Of a DNA stretch of 38,242 nt, positions 15,573 to 23,882 are shown one piece after another. The position numbers and the translations under genes were made by a program. Numbering within the stretch: the stretch's first letter is position 1; every line of letters begins with the position of its first letter. The DNA lies in IMG/VR virus record IMGVR_UViG_3300031722_000084, positions 1 through 38,242 of that record, one strand, 5' to 3'. Source of the DNA: a virus. The notes beneath the pieces were generated by a model that made no database searches, was not told where the DNA came from, and saw only the letters and a list, made by a program, of their open reading frames with translations.

Positions 15573-16109
15573 TTATTGTTTGATGACGGCCTGTGCGGCG
15601 GTCTGGTAACTGACGGTGATACCTCTGGTCTTTGCTTCTTCCTGGTAGGCCACGATCTGCTGATGGAGTGCCAGACGTTCTTCATCTACGTTTTCTCCGA
15701 ACTCACCGGCTCCGGCTGCCGGTACTGTTTTGCCGTCGGCATCTTGAGTTGTTGCCGTCTCCTGGAAGCTGACAACATCGGGGAGTTTGGCGAGATCCTC
15801 TTTATACGCATCAAGTGCCGGGACGATCTTCTTGTTGTCGCCTTCGCCGAATTCAAGCGGGCCAGCTGCTGCCAGGGTCATCATGTGGGCGATGACTACG
15901 GGCCGCATGGCTGGGCTGATCTTGGTGGGCAGGGTGTCGCAGAAGGCGGTGCAGTCAGCTTTCAGCTGTGTGGCCTTCATGCCGGAGATATCGGCGGTGA
16001 GGGTGGCAATGGTTGCCTCGTGTTTGCCGACGGCCTCTTTGAACTGTGCCGCTTCGGTTCGTGATGCGGCCAGTAAGCCTTCAAGTTCTGTGATGCGGAC
16101 TTTGTCCAT
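15573..16109 (-). CDS. Nested scaffold protein (Mu Z-like), internal in-frame start
   Basis: An in-frame ATG at 16109 begins MDKVRITELEGLLAASRTEA and is preceded by AAAAGGAGA with 6 bases of spacing, better than most ribosome-binding sites in this phage. The 178-residue product would be the helical scaffold alone. Mu I/Z and lambda C/Nu3 use the same nested design. This is inference from the site and the domain split. Confidence 0.65.
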   Translation of the reverse strand: MDKVRITELEGLLAASRTEAAQFKEAVGKHEATIATLTADISGMKATQLKADCTAFCDTLPTKISPAMRPVVIAHMMTLAAAGPLEFGEGDNKKIVPALDAYKEDLAKLPDVVSFQETATTQDADGKTVPAAGAGEFGENVDEERLALHQQIVAYQEEAKTRGITVSYQTAAQAVIKQ

Positions 16110-16721
16110 CTCATTCTCCTTTTCTGCGTAAAGTGTGGGTTCATCTGATTCCGGCTTCAGGGCATCGCGGGTGAGGGTGTCGATCTGGTAACTGGGGATA
16201 ACGCTATCGGCGGTCTGCAGGCCGAACTTTTCAATGATGAATTCGCGGATTTGCCGCCAGAGAGATGCATTGGTTTCGTCGGCCCAGTCACCGAAACAGA
16301 TGATGCCCTGCTCGTTATCGGCAAAGCTGGCAGCTTTCAGCCCCTTGACTGCGGGAGCCTGGGCACCTAAGAAACCGATGTGGCGCAGGTAGTAAACACC
16401 GGGTACTGGATTATTTGGAGCGTCGGGGAGATAAAAGGATGCGGACATGTGTTTAAAGCGACCGGCGTTGACCAGTTCGGCGAACTGAGTGTCAACCTGG
16501 CATGGTTCGGCATGAAGATGACCATCGGCGAAGCTGAGCGCTTTTGCATAGCCGTAGGCAGGGTCGTCTGTTTTAGGATGGCCTACAACCAGAGGAGCTT
16601 CGTGGATGTCGGGGCTGTATGCCTGGGCAGTGGCCTGCAGATCGGCAGCGCTAAAGCTGATGCTGCGACCGGACATGTCAGTATGTTTACCTGGTTTGAA
16701 TATTTCGAGGAGTTTTGCCAT
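15573..16721 (-). CDS. Capsid maturation protease with scaffold domain (Mu gp32, I)
   Basis: The 382-residue protein has an N-terminal Mu I-type protease (FKPGKHTDMSGRSISFS, VVGHPKTDDPAYG, FKHMSASFYLPD) and a helical C-terminal scaffold rich in Glu and Ala. I chose the ATG at 16721 (MAKLLEIFK) because an AGAAAGGGG ribosome-binding site precedes it and because the inferred late promoter would start RNA near 16746, past the longer start. It is the first gene of the second late operon. A strong internal ribosome-binding site suggests a separate scaffold product. Confidence 0.9.
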   Translation of the reverse strand: MAKLLEIFKPGKHTDMSGRSISFSAADLQATAQAYSPDIHEAPLVVGHPKTDDPAYGYAKALSFADGHLHAEPCQVDTQFAELVNAGRFKHMSASFYLPDAPNNPVPGVYYLRHIGFLGAQAPAVKGLKAASFADNEQGIICFGDWADETNASLWRQIREFIIEKFGLQTADSVIPSYQIDTLTRDALKPESDEPTLYAEKENEMDKVRITELEGLLAASRTEAAQFKEAVGKHEATIATLTADISGMKATQLKADCTAFCDTLPTKISPAMRPVVIAHMMTLAAAGPLEFGEGDNKKIVPALDAYKEDLAKLPDVVSFQETATTQDADGKTVPAAGAGEFGENVDEERLALHQQIVAYQEEAKTRGITVSYQTAAQAVIKQ

Positions 16722-16752
16722 GTGGTGCCCCTTTCTCTTTTGTCTAGGGGGC

Positions 16753-16798
16753 ACACTACGGGATGACGTCGGGGGATTCTATTTGAAGGGCTTCAAAT
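16753..16798 (-). promoter_or_regulatory. Late promoter of the head-tail operon (activator dyad plus -10)
   Basis: The perfect dyad ATTTGAAG-CC-CTTCAAAT (16798-16781), 21 bases, then GTAGTGT (16759-16753). The sequence right after the dyad (AGAATCCCC) is shared with the tail-operon copy. RNA would start near 16746, 25 bases before the protease ATG, leaving room for its ribosome-binding site. Confidence 0.75.
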
Positions 16799-16803
16799 AA
16801 AAA

Positions 16804-16831
16804 GCCCCTCTTCAGGCAAGTGAAGAAGGGC
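16804..16831 (-). terminator. Intrinsic terminator before the head-tail operon
   Basis: Arms GCCCTTCTTCA and TGAAGAGGGGC (one mismatch) are followed by TTTTT on the minus strand, then immediately by the activator dyad. It ends transcripts from the lysis-packaging operon. Confidence 0.85.
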
Positions 16832-16850
16832 GAAATAATCTGTTTTTTGC

Positions 16851-16879
16851 CTTATGACAGAAGCGGTAATTTATGTCAA
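16851..16879 (-). promoter_or_regulatory. Sigma70-type promoter firing into the terminator
   Basis: TTGACA (16879-16874), 17-bp spacer, CATAAG (16856-16851) with an extended TGT upstream. The predicted start near 16844 and end near 16799 give an RNA of about 45 nt. The region 16880-17031 between this promoter and the gpG-like stop holds no convincing gene. Confidence 0.6.
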
Positions 16880-17031
16880 GCGTTCCGAAATCGGAAAATG
16901 CGGGGTGGACCCTGTTTTACAACCCCGTTAAAACCATCTTTAAACTTCCGCGTGTGCGGCGAACAGGATCAAGTGCGGGGGTCTGTAAGGTAACGGGGAT
17001 AGATCGCCCCGTACAGGGCATATTTCGCGGT

Positions 17032-17583
17032 TTACTTATCCATCTCAAGGAAGTCGGCGACAATTTCCTGTATCCTGGTCTGATCGTCGGAGTTCCAACC
17101 GAGGTACGGGCGGGCTGGAATCTTTGGATTGCGAGTATGCGCGCCGATAGATTTGGCTCTGACCTGTGCCCAACTGGGGAAATTCATACTCTTTGGGATG
17201 TGCGCTTTGCCTTTGCGCTGGTGCGCTGAAATCGCGACGGCCTTATCCAGACCGAACTGGTGGACGGCAGCATAGACGACGTTGGTGCCTATCTTCAGAT
17301 TGCCATTCCGCACTGCGTAAGCAATAGATTCGCGCAGGCGGTGACTTTCAGTCAGGATCTTCGGGCCTTTCTTTTTTTTCTTGTAGCGTTCGGAAAGCGC
17401 CGCCCATTTGACACCCTGGGGATCCTGCTGTTCATCAAATAGTTCCTTGGTTGCATCGCGCTTATACTCGCCGATGTTTTTTAGGACCGGTGCCAGGCCG
17501 GAGGCTTTTTTTGCCAGCGAGCCGAGCTTGCGCTTCAGGTCGCGGTCGTCAATCGTGACGTATGGGGTGAAGGCTCCGGCCAT
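17032..17583 (-). CDS. Virion morphogenesis protein (Mu gp31, G; tail completion)
   Basis: The 183-residue protein is of the phage virion morphogenesis family: VTIDDRDLKRKLGSLAKKAS, a DPQGVKWAALSERYKKKKKG segment, YAAVHQFG, and the C-terminal IPARPYLGW signature. It acts in joining tails to filled heads. It follows the portal gene as in Mu (gp29-gp30-gp31). Confidence 0.9.
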   Translation of the reverse strand: MAGAFTPYVTIDDRDLKRKLGSLAKKASGLAPVLKNIGEYKRDATKELFDEQQDPQGVKWAALSERYKKKKKGPKILTESHRLRESIAYAVRNGNLKIGTNVVYAAVHQFGLDKAVAISAHQRKGKAHIPKSMNFPSWAQVRAKSIGAHTRNPKIPARPYLGWNSDDQTRIQEIVADFLEMDK

Positions 17584-17585
17584 GG

Positions 17586-19850
17586 TTATTTATTCTCCAG
17601 CGCGCCCGTCTTAGGATTCATCCACTGCTTGCCGGGGTTATAGTCCCAGCCGGGATCTATTCCCCTGGGGATGTCACGCACTTCGCCGGTGGCGGGGTTG
17701 ACCCATTCGAAGGTGCCGTCATTCGGGGCGGTGCCAACCTTCTTGTCCAGACGGGTCAGGTCGCGGTTTGATAGGGCTGTAACGCGGCATTTGCAGCCCC
17801 AGCCGTTAGGGGTGTAGTGAGACTCCCACCAGGGATCATCGGCGGGCAATACGGTGCCGTGCCAGGACAAGTGTAGCGGCCGGGGGTGAACGCTGTCGCC
17901 ATGCTGATACATCCAGTTGGGGCGGTACTTCAATACGTCCGGGTCGGTCATCTGGGCATAGCGGCCAGCCTGGTATGACGTGCGGATGTTGGTATCGTAA
18001 ATGACACGGGAACGCCAGCCACGAGTACCGTTATAGCTCCAGCCGTATTTGTTGACGATGGTATCGAACTCGCCCAGGAACGTCTGGTAGGTGGTACCCT
18101 CGGCAATGGCTGTATCGATGGCCAGACGGAAGTCGGCCAGCATATCGTCACGCATGACACCGGCGACGGTGAAGGCGTGGTCATGCTCGCTGGCGTAGAT
18201 ATCCGACCAGGTGGCGGATTGCATGCCGAGCTTCTGTCGGAAGAAGTTGATCGCCTCTTCGAATGGGAGGCTGATCGGTTGCGCCTGTTCGGCGAAGTCG
18301 AGACTGGACATAATGTCGTCACGACCGTTCAGGTTGGCGAGGATCTGGGCATCGGCCAGGGTGATGGCAAACGGGTCAACGTCAAATAAGCCTTCGCGAT
18401 AGTTAGCCATCTGAGTTGCTGCCGTTTCCAGTGATCCGGCTGCGGTGATGATATGGTTGATTGTTTTTGCCAGGCTGCTGCCGTCTTCCGCATTGAGTGC
18501 CTTATCAACAATCAGGTCGATCTGATCCGGCTGCAGCTCGCCTTCTGCAAACGACGAACAATGCGGACACGTATGTTCAGAAAATGCAGTCGTAACTGTT
18601 GGTGGAACAGCTGGGGCTTTTACTGCCAGATCACTATCCTCAAGATTGTACGTGCGTTTGTAATAGTCAACGGTAAAGACCAGACCGCTGGCGGCCAGTG
18701 GCCCGGTCAGTTTGTCATCACGTTCGGCCTGCTTGGTATCAACATCCTCTTCCTCCCAAAGGCCGAACTGCGGTAAATCTTCAAGAGGTGCCTGCCAATT
18801 GAGGCTGTTGATTATGGCGATCAAGTGGTTGAAGGCGGCGTTGACGATGCGGCGGTCGCCATCAATGATATCCTTGGCGGCTTCGGTGGCGGCCGCTTCG
18901 CCCCCCAGTTTACCGCTGACCGATTCACCGGCCCCGGCATGGCCGAGAATGACGGTGGAGATGGCGCTGTTGGCTTCGGCGATGATACCCCTGAACAGAT
19001 CGGATGATGCACCCTTGCTGTCATCGGAGAGCAGTTCGACGCTGCTGTCATCGTAGATAACGGCTATAGCATCCTGCACCATGGCTTGGAGCTTGTCGGC
19101 CAGATCATTCATCTCGGCCGAGTTGGCACCGCGCCGGATCTTGCCGATCGCAAACGGCTGTCCGTACTTTTCGGCAAAGGTAACCCAAAAACGCCAGCCA
19201 CCTTTTTTGAAGGTTACCGGCCAGAAACAGCGGGACATGAGTGCCTGACCGTAGGGGTTTGCATAGGATGCTCCGGAGGTGGGGCATAAAAACGAGTTTG
19301 GCGGCGGCACTTCACCATAGAGCGGCTCTTTTCTGCTCTTAAAGCGCAGGGCGTTGTCAGTGTCAAACAGGAACCATTCAGCCGGTTTGCCAACAACATC
19401 GCGAGGCAGTATCAGTCCGCTGGTTGTTTTGTTCCAGAGCATTTCCATCGGCTGATAACCGTAGGTAACGGAGTCGAGTATTTCAGTAATGATGCGGTTG
19501 ATATCGAGACCGTTAAAGAGGCTTTCAATGGTGGCATGGATGGCCTTGTTCTGACGGGTGCGGGCGGTTGTACCGCGTCCATGGTCGAGATCCCATTGCA
19601 ATTGCAGTACACCAGCTTTACGGCGGCCAAGGTTACCGCCGACACGGTCGTCAATGAGCATATCGCGATATACGGTAATGTTCTGCCCCTGCTTTTTTAG
19701 GATTGGGTCAGGGTTGGGCAGGAACATATTGAGACCAAAGAAGTCATATGCGGTTTTGCGCGTGGCGATCTCTTCAGTCATGCTCCGCTTCGGTTCGGCG
19801 AAACTGGCGGTAACGTTATTGGCAACCTTCATTTTCTGGCGTTTGCGCAT
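17586..19850 (-). CDS. Portal-MuF fusion (Mu gp29 + gp30)
   Basis: The 754-residue protein joins two Mu proteins that are normally separate. Residues 1-450 match the DUF935 portal (ILDSVTYGYQPMEMLWNK, PYGQALMSRCFWPVTFKKGG, WRFWVTFAEKYGQPFAIGK), the ring through which DNA enters the head. The C-terminal part holds the phage Mu F head-morphogenesis domain (RVIYDTNIRTSYQAGRYAQM, HPRPLHLSWHGTVLPADDPW, PNGWGCKCRVTAL). I chose the ATG at 19850, 2 bases past the terminase TGA with GAGGG upstream; the longer reading uses a TTG inside the terminase gene. No stop or ribosome-binding site separates the parts. Confidence 0.9.
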   Translation of the reverse strand: MRKRQKMKVANNVTASFAEPKRSMTEEIATRKTAYDFFGLNMFLPNPDPILKKQGQNITVYRDMLIDDRVGGNLGRRKAGVLQLQWDLDHGRGTTARTRQNKAIHATIESLFNGLDINRIITEILDSVTYGYQPMEMLWNKTTSGLILPRDVVGKPAEWFLFDTDNALRFKSRKEPLYGEVPPPNSFLCPTSGASYANPYGQALMSRCFWPVTFKKGGWRFWVTFAEKYGQPFAIGKIRRGANSAEMNDLADKLQAMVQDAIAVIYDDSSVELLSDDSKGASSDLFRGIIAEANSAISTVILGHAGAGESVSGKLGGEAAATEAAKDIIDGDRRIVNAAFNHLIAIINSLNWQAPLEDLPQFGLWEEEDVDTKQAERDDKLTGPLAASGLVFTVDYYKRTYNLEDSDLAVKAPAVPPTVTTAFSEHTCPHCSSFAEGELQPDQIDLIVDKALNAEDGSSLAKTINHIITAAGSLETAATQMANYREGLFDVDPFAITLADAQILANLNGRDDIMSSLDFAEQAQPISLPFEEAINFFRQKLGMQSATWSDIYASEHDHAFTVAGVMRDDMLADFRLAIDTAIAEGTTYQTFLGEFDTIVNKYGWSYNGTRGWRSRVIYDTNIRTSYQAGRYAQMTDPDVLKYRPNWMYQHGDSVHPRPLHLSWHGTVLPADDPWWESHYTPNGWGCKCRVTALSNRDLTRLDKKVGTAPNDGTFEWVNPATGEVRDIPRGIDPGWDYNPGKQWMNPKTGALENK

Positions 19851-19851
19851 A

Positions 19852-21450
19852 TCAGTAGCCCTCAAGGGTTTTGTTGATTCGTTTAAACTTACGGGAGACG
19901 ATATCTACGGGACCGCTTTCCTGCCTGGTGGCAAAATAGCCGAGGGCCATTGCTATGGCGGCATCACCGTGACGCTTGAACTCGGCGTCTTTGGTGTCCT
20001 GAGTGCGCAGTCCGGGCAGCTTGATGATGCCGTCGATCATCTCCAGGGCGCGCAGGTCATTAAGGACATCGGCGTCCCTGGGGATATCGAATATCTGATC
20101 CTCAAATCCCTGCTGGAAGGGGGTCATGTTTTCCCGGTACCAGTTATCGCTGAGCATAACTTCCATGATGCGCTGACGGCCGTACTTGTCGGCGGTAAAC
20201 TCGGCCAGCGTATAGCCGTTGCCGGTGGCGTCCATGGCACCGTTACGGAAGTTTGGCAGGTGATCAATGATGTGCCAGAGGATCTGTGACTGGTGGCGCG
20301 TCGGGACGTTTTTCATTTCCAAAAAGAACGGTACCCGGCGGCGCAGATCCTGCTCGATGGTCATGGGACCAAAGACGGCAAAATCGCCGTAGCGGGCGTA
20401 GTCGGAACCGAAACTGTGCGCCCTGGCTTTATCCAGGGTATCAAGGGCCGGATTGACGTTGATGCGGATCCAGTCAGCAATCCAGGAGTCGCGATAGGGT
20501 ATGTCTTTCGGGACGAAGTCACTCTCCAGCGCCAGGCGCAGCATCGGCCGGGTCTCTTTCATGCACTGCTCGATCAGCACGCCGGGGATCGCCACTCCGG
20601 AACCTTCGCGGGGGATGGCGTCCAGCTCTTCCTTCTTGGCGGCGACGTTGCTGCCGTAGCCCTTGATAATGCCAGCGTACCAGCGCTCTTTACCTTCGGC
20701 GGTTGGTTCCCACCCCTTGACCATGCAGACCCGCTCATAGAGGCCGTTGGCTACGGCATCGTCAAAGGTGCAGTGAAACACCTTGAAACCGTTCAGCCCT
20801 GCGCGGCTGTCTCGTATCAGTTGGTTAAAGGCGTTCTTCATGCCGTTGTGGGTGGAGATGATGCGGATCTTGCCGCCCCAGATCAGGAGCGCCAGGCAAG
20901 CATCTATCACGGCCTGGACGTTCTTGTGGAAGGCCGCTTCGTCGATGTTGACGATCCCCTGGAGGCCGCGAATGTTGGCTGGGTTGGAGGAAAGCGCCAC
21001 GATCTGGAAGCCGGAGGCGAAGCGGATGCGGTAGCTGGTGATCTGCTTGCTGGAGCCATCTTCCTGCTGATCTTCGAAGAGGAATACTTCGATGCCGTTC
21101 CAGCCGTCGGCCATGGCCATTGCCATGATCTTGGCCATCTTGGCGCAGTAGCCGATGAACTCCAGACCCTTTTCCTTGGTATCGCCGACGTAGTAGATGT
21201 TGTCGCCGCCAGCCCTGCGGGAAGTGGAGGCGGTGATGGAGTCATCCAGGGCAGTAGCATAGGTAATACCGGTGCGGCGGCCCTTCTCGGCGATGTTCAG
21301 ATCGCACTCGTGGAGCTGCTTGATCCACTGGCGCTGATGCAACATGAGCACGCCATCGGCCAGCGGGTTAGTTTCGTCAGGAATCTCGCGGACGCTGGCG
21401 GGCAGCTCGGCCGGATCGAGGATTCGTATGACGTCGCCGGGTAAACTCAC
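19852..21450 (-). CDS. Terminase large subunit (Mu gp28)
   Basis: The 532-residue packaging motor ATPase/nuclease has a Mu-type atypical Walker A at residues 55-64 (EKGRRTGITY), Walker B VNIDEA (167-172), and a C-terminal nuclease part beginning around SFGSDYARYGDFAVFG. It uses ATP to pump DNA into the prohead. It overlaps the small terminase gene by 4 bases. Confidence 0.92.
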   Translation of the reverse strand: MSLPGDVIRILDPAELPASVREIPDETNPLADGVLMLHQRQWIKQLHECDLNIAEKGRRTGITYATALDDSITASTSRRAGGDNIYYVGDTKEKGLEFIGYCAKMAKIMAMAMADGWNGIEVFLFEDQQEDGSSKQITSYRIRFASGFQIVALSSNPANIRGLQGIVNIDEAAFHKNVQAVIDACLALLIWGGKIRIISTHNGMKNAFNQLIRDSRAGLNGFKVFHCTFDDAVANGLYERVCMVKGWEPTAEGKERWYAGIIKGYGSNVAAKKEELDAIPREGSGVAIPGVLIEQCMKETRPMLRLALESDFVPKDIPYRDSWIADWIRINVNPALDTLDKARAHSFGSDYARYGDFAVFGPMTIEQDLRRRVPFFLEMKNVPTRHQSQILWHIIDHLPNFRNGAMDATGNGYTLAEFTADKYGRQRIMEVMLSDNWYRENMTPFQQGFEDQIFDIPRDADVLNDLRALEMIDGIIKLPGLRTQDTKDAEFKRHGDAAIAMALGYFATRQESGPVDIVSRKFKRINKTLEGY

Positions 21451-22013
21451 TGAACCCCCAGAACTTGCTGACGCCAGAAGGCGGCCTGCTCGGCATTCAT
21501 GCCCTGCTGCACAGCGGCCTTTTCGACGGCGTTGGCGGCATCGGTCAAGGCCAGCTTACGGATATCCCCTTCCCGTTTGACGTTGATCGTGGCGGACTGT
21601 TCGAGGCGCTGCATGGTGAGGGCGAGGTTCTTCAGCTGGCTGATGGTGGCGGACATAGACTCCGGATCTTCGGCGTCGGCTTCCTGCATCTTTAATGACA
21701 GTTCAAAGGCCATTGAACGGAGCATTTCATTGATCAGCAGACCGGTCTGACCCTGGGGCGCTGCTCCGACCTGAGCAATGTACATCTGCGCCGTTTCGCG
21801 GCTCTGGCGCAGCTTAGCTCCGACTTCCTCCATACGCACGGCATAGCGGTTAACGGCGGACTTGGTGACCCGCTGCGGGTCGCCTGCCAGTTCCAGCAGA
21901 CTGTTGGCGCGCTCAGTTGCCTCCAGCTGGGTGATGCGGGGATCCTGAAGCCATGCCTGCAGCTGGGCCTTTATTTCAGGGGGCAGTATTTCTATGGTTG
22001 ACGGCTTCGGCAT
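21447..22013 (-). CDS. Small terminase-type protein (DUF3486, Mu gp27)
   Basis: The 188-residue DUF3486 protein has the N-terminal LPPEIKAQLQAWLQD segment followed by KSAVNRYAVRMEEVG, where a helix-turn-helix-like DNA-recognition part is expected. It is directly upstream of the large terminase, so it probably recognises the phage end for headful packaging into host DNA. Confidence 0.88.
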   Translation of the reverse strand: MPKPSTIEILPPEIKAQLQAWLQDPRITQLEATERANSLLELAGDPQRVTKSAVNRYAVRMEEVGAKLRQSRETAQMYIAQVGAAPQGQTGLLINEMLRSMAFELSLKMQEADAEDPESMSATISQLKNLALTMQRLEQSATINVKREGDIRKLALTDAANAVEKAAVQQGMNAEQAAFWRQQVLGVQ

Positions 22014-22017
22014 GGCG

Positions 22018-22320
22018 TCAGTTCCTTGGGCTGGGGCGGGCGACGCCAGGGACGCGTGCCGATCCTGACGCGACGTCCAGACCGCGCTGGGTCAGAGTGG
22101 CAATGTAGATGTTGCCTGATTCTTCGAGGTCGATGTAGCCCTGTTCTTTGAGCCAGTTCAGTTCTGTGATCATCTTGTCTCGAGGAGTGGTGTAGCCTGC
22201 TTTCATGTCCAGCAGCTTGTGCAGGATGGAGGAGTTGAGGCGGTAGTCGCCGTCTGACTCCATCAAAAAGCGCAGAATCACCAGGCGCATGTCGGCGGTT
22301 ATTACATCGGCGTAGCTCAT
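22018..22320 (-). CDS. Mu gp26-like winged-helix protein
   Basis: The 100-residue protein has a predicted winged helix: ADMRLVILRFLMESDGDYRL, then LNWLKEQGYIDLEESGNIYI. It corresponds by position and fold to Mu gp26, with unknown function. It lies between DUF2730 and the small terminase, overlapping its neighbour by one base. Confidence 0.75.
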   Translation of the reverse strand: MSYADVITADMRLVILRFLMESDGDYRLNSSILHKLLDMKAGYTTPRDKMITELNWLKEQGYIDLEESGNIYIATLTQRGLDVASGSARVPGVARPSPRN

Positions 22321-22829
22321 CAGTTTTTCCCTCCCTGTCGCAGCAGAAACTCGTTCATCATATCGGTGATGTGGGTGAGACCGGGGATGATGCCTTCAAT
22401 CTTGCCGACCTCTTTGCGGAGATCGGCGATCTGGTCATTGACCTTATTGACCCGGTTATAGACGGCGTCCAGATCCTCTTTTTTCGGCAGGGACTTGAAC
22501 TCCCCCTCGATCTTGACTATCAGCTCTTTATGCTGGCCGAGCCGATCATTGTGCCCATCTACGCGGGCGTTCATAGTCTCGTGTCCAGAACAGCAGGCGG
22601 GAACGTTTTTAAGGCGGCCCTCTATTTCCCCCGTCCGTTGGGTCAGGGCTTCGGTGACTGCTGTTGTGGCGCGCTTGACAACCTCTTCTTCCAGTTTGAT
22701 AAAGCGCCGGGACGTGACTTTCTCGCGGTTGCTCCACCAGGTGTATCCGGTATTGCAGACCACGCCTACCAAGACAATGATGTCCAGGTAAAACTTGAAT
22801 TCGGCATAGTTAGTCGGGGTTGGTGTCAT
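22320..22829 (-). CDS. DUF2730 membrane-anchored coiled coil (Mu gp25-like)
   Basis: The 169-residue protein has one N-terminal membrane segment (about residues 10-32, FYLDIIVLVGVVCNTGYTWW) followed by a long coiled coil with heptad patterning and a CCSGHE motif. DUF2730 proteins sit at this place in Mu-like phages. A spanin-like or lysis-associated role is possible but unproven. Confidence 0.75.
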   Translation of the reverse strand: MTPTPTNYAEFKFYLDIIVLVGVVCNTGYTWWSNREKVTSRRFIKLEEEVVKRATTAVTEALTQRTGEIEGRLKNVPACCSGHETMNARVDGHNDRLGQHKELIVKIEGEFKSLPKKEDLDAVYNRVNKVNDQIADLRKEVGKIEGIIPGLTHITDMMNEFLLRQGGKN

Positions 22830-23044
22830 GCAGTTGCCTCCATTTCAAATGTTTCCTGGCATGTTATGCAGCGACGGCAGCCGGGGCGGGCCTGCCGCCT
22901 TTTGAGCGGTATTTCTTCATAGCAATCAATACAGTCGCTGCCGGAGTTATCATCCGGCTCGCGGTGGCGCTGATGTTCGACCAGGGCATCGTTCTGAAAA
23001 CGCTCGATGTGTTCCTGGATCTGGTCGAGTTCGTCCGGGCACAT
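22826..23044 (-). CDS. TraR/DksA-type zinc-finger protein
   Basis: The 72-residue protein begins MCPDELDQIQEH and ends with the TraR/DksA zinc finger: C38-x2-C41 (CIDC) and C59-x2-C62 (CITC). Such small phage TraR proteins can bind the RNA polymerase secondary channel and alter host promoter use. I chose the ATG at 23044, which forms a TAATG junction with the gene before; the longer frame is a shadow of that gene. Confidence 0.85.
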   Translation of the reverse strand: MCPDELDQIQEHIERFQNDALVEHQRHREPDDNSGSDCIDCYEEIPLKRRQARPGCRRCITCQETFEMEATA

Positions 23045-23235
23045 TACAGGGTGCCGTCCTGGGCAAAATCCAGCTCCGGCCAGTTGGCTGACTTGGACAG
23101 TTCCAGGGAGCGGTTGATATCTTCCTGTTTCAGATCGGAACGGTAGGTAGCAACTATCTCCTGACCTTTGACGGCGATGGACTGGGCGATGGGTGCCAGG
23201 ATGATGGCAAGCTGGGCGATCTGTGCGGGCGTCAC
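23044..23235 (-). CDS. Small protein of unknown function in the lysis block
   Basis: The 63-residue protein starts with a moderately hydrophobic helix (PAQIAQLAIILAPIAQSIAV) followed by a polar tail ending DFAQDGTL. It overlaps its upstream and downstream neighbours by one to four bases, so it is translated with the lysis genes. I do not recognise the family; a small membrane-active partner of the holin-like protein is possible. Confidence 0.6.
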   Translation of the reverse strand: MTPAQIAQLAIILAPIAQSIAVKGQEIVATYRSDLKQEDINRSLELSKSANWPELDFAQDGTL

Positions 23236-23882
23236 TTGGCACCTCCGGAAGCGATCAGAAGTAGATTTTGAGCAATACCCTGAACCCGAACAAGTGCTGC
23301 CGTGTAATCGGCAGCATCACCTCCTGTCGAGTAAAGCAGGTAGGCATCTACGGCCATGTCGTATGCCGGTCTGGCTATTTCGTAGGCAGCTTTGGCCTGG
23401 GCGCAGGTGTCGGGTGTAAGCTTGCCAGCCTTGCAGAGGTTGTCGGTGGCGGTGGCTGCCGTGACGATGGTGCTCTTGACGGCCAGCAGGGATTTGCCTG
23501 CCGTCTGCAGTGGAGTATCGGTGACACCGGTAGCGCTGGTGTGGGCGCAGCCGGTCAGGGCAATGATGCAGGCGAAGGCGGCTAGCAGGAACAGGAGTGG
23601 CAGGCGGATGTACCCGGCCTGGGATTGATCGGCTGGCGGTGGCCCGGCAGGGACGGCAGCAGCGGAACGGATAAGGTCATTCTTCTGGGCGCTGCCCAGG
23701 GAAGATCCGAGATAGTAGCCGAAGGCGGTGCCGACAAAGCCGATCAGGGCGACCAGGGCCATATTGAAGAAGTCCCGGTTGGTGGCCGGTACGGTACCGA
23801 CGGCGAGATATGCCAGGGTGCAGAGGAAGCCGAGCATGGCCGCGATGGCGAGGGTTGCCGCTACGGAGTTTTTCTTGTTCAT
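23232..23882 (-). CDS. Holin-like protein fused to a lipoprotein-like domain
   Basis: The 216-residue protein has two N-terminal membrane helices (about residues 7-28 and 38-58, with NRDFFNMALVALIGFVGTAF) like small phage holins, then a Pro/Ala linker, a third hydrophobic stretch ending in a lipobox-like LTGC near residue 113, and a helical mature part with two cysteines. The second half resembles a free-standing lipoprotein (possible outer-membrane spanin) whose signal peptide is now internal. No internal start with a ribosome-binding site is visible. It follows the endolysin with a 4-base overlap. Confidence 0.65.
   Translation of the reverse strand: MNKKNSVAATLAIAAMLGFLCTLAYLAVGTVPATNRDFFNMALVALIGFVGTAFGYYLGSSLGSAQKNDLIRSAAAVPAGPPPADQSQAGYIRLPLLFLLAAFACIIALTGCAHTSATGVTDTPLQTAGKSLLAVKSTIVTAATATDNLCKAGKLTPDTCAQAKAAYEIARPAYDMAVDAYLLYSTGGDAADYTAALVRVQGIAQNLLLIASGGAK

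Noticed and set aside
20293-21444. 383-residue open frame on the plus strand
   Set aside because: It lies antisense to the terminase large subunit, has no ribosome-binding site and the peptide is low-complexity Asp/Val/Gly-rich, typical of a shadow in a GC-biased gene.
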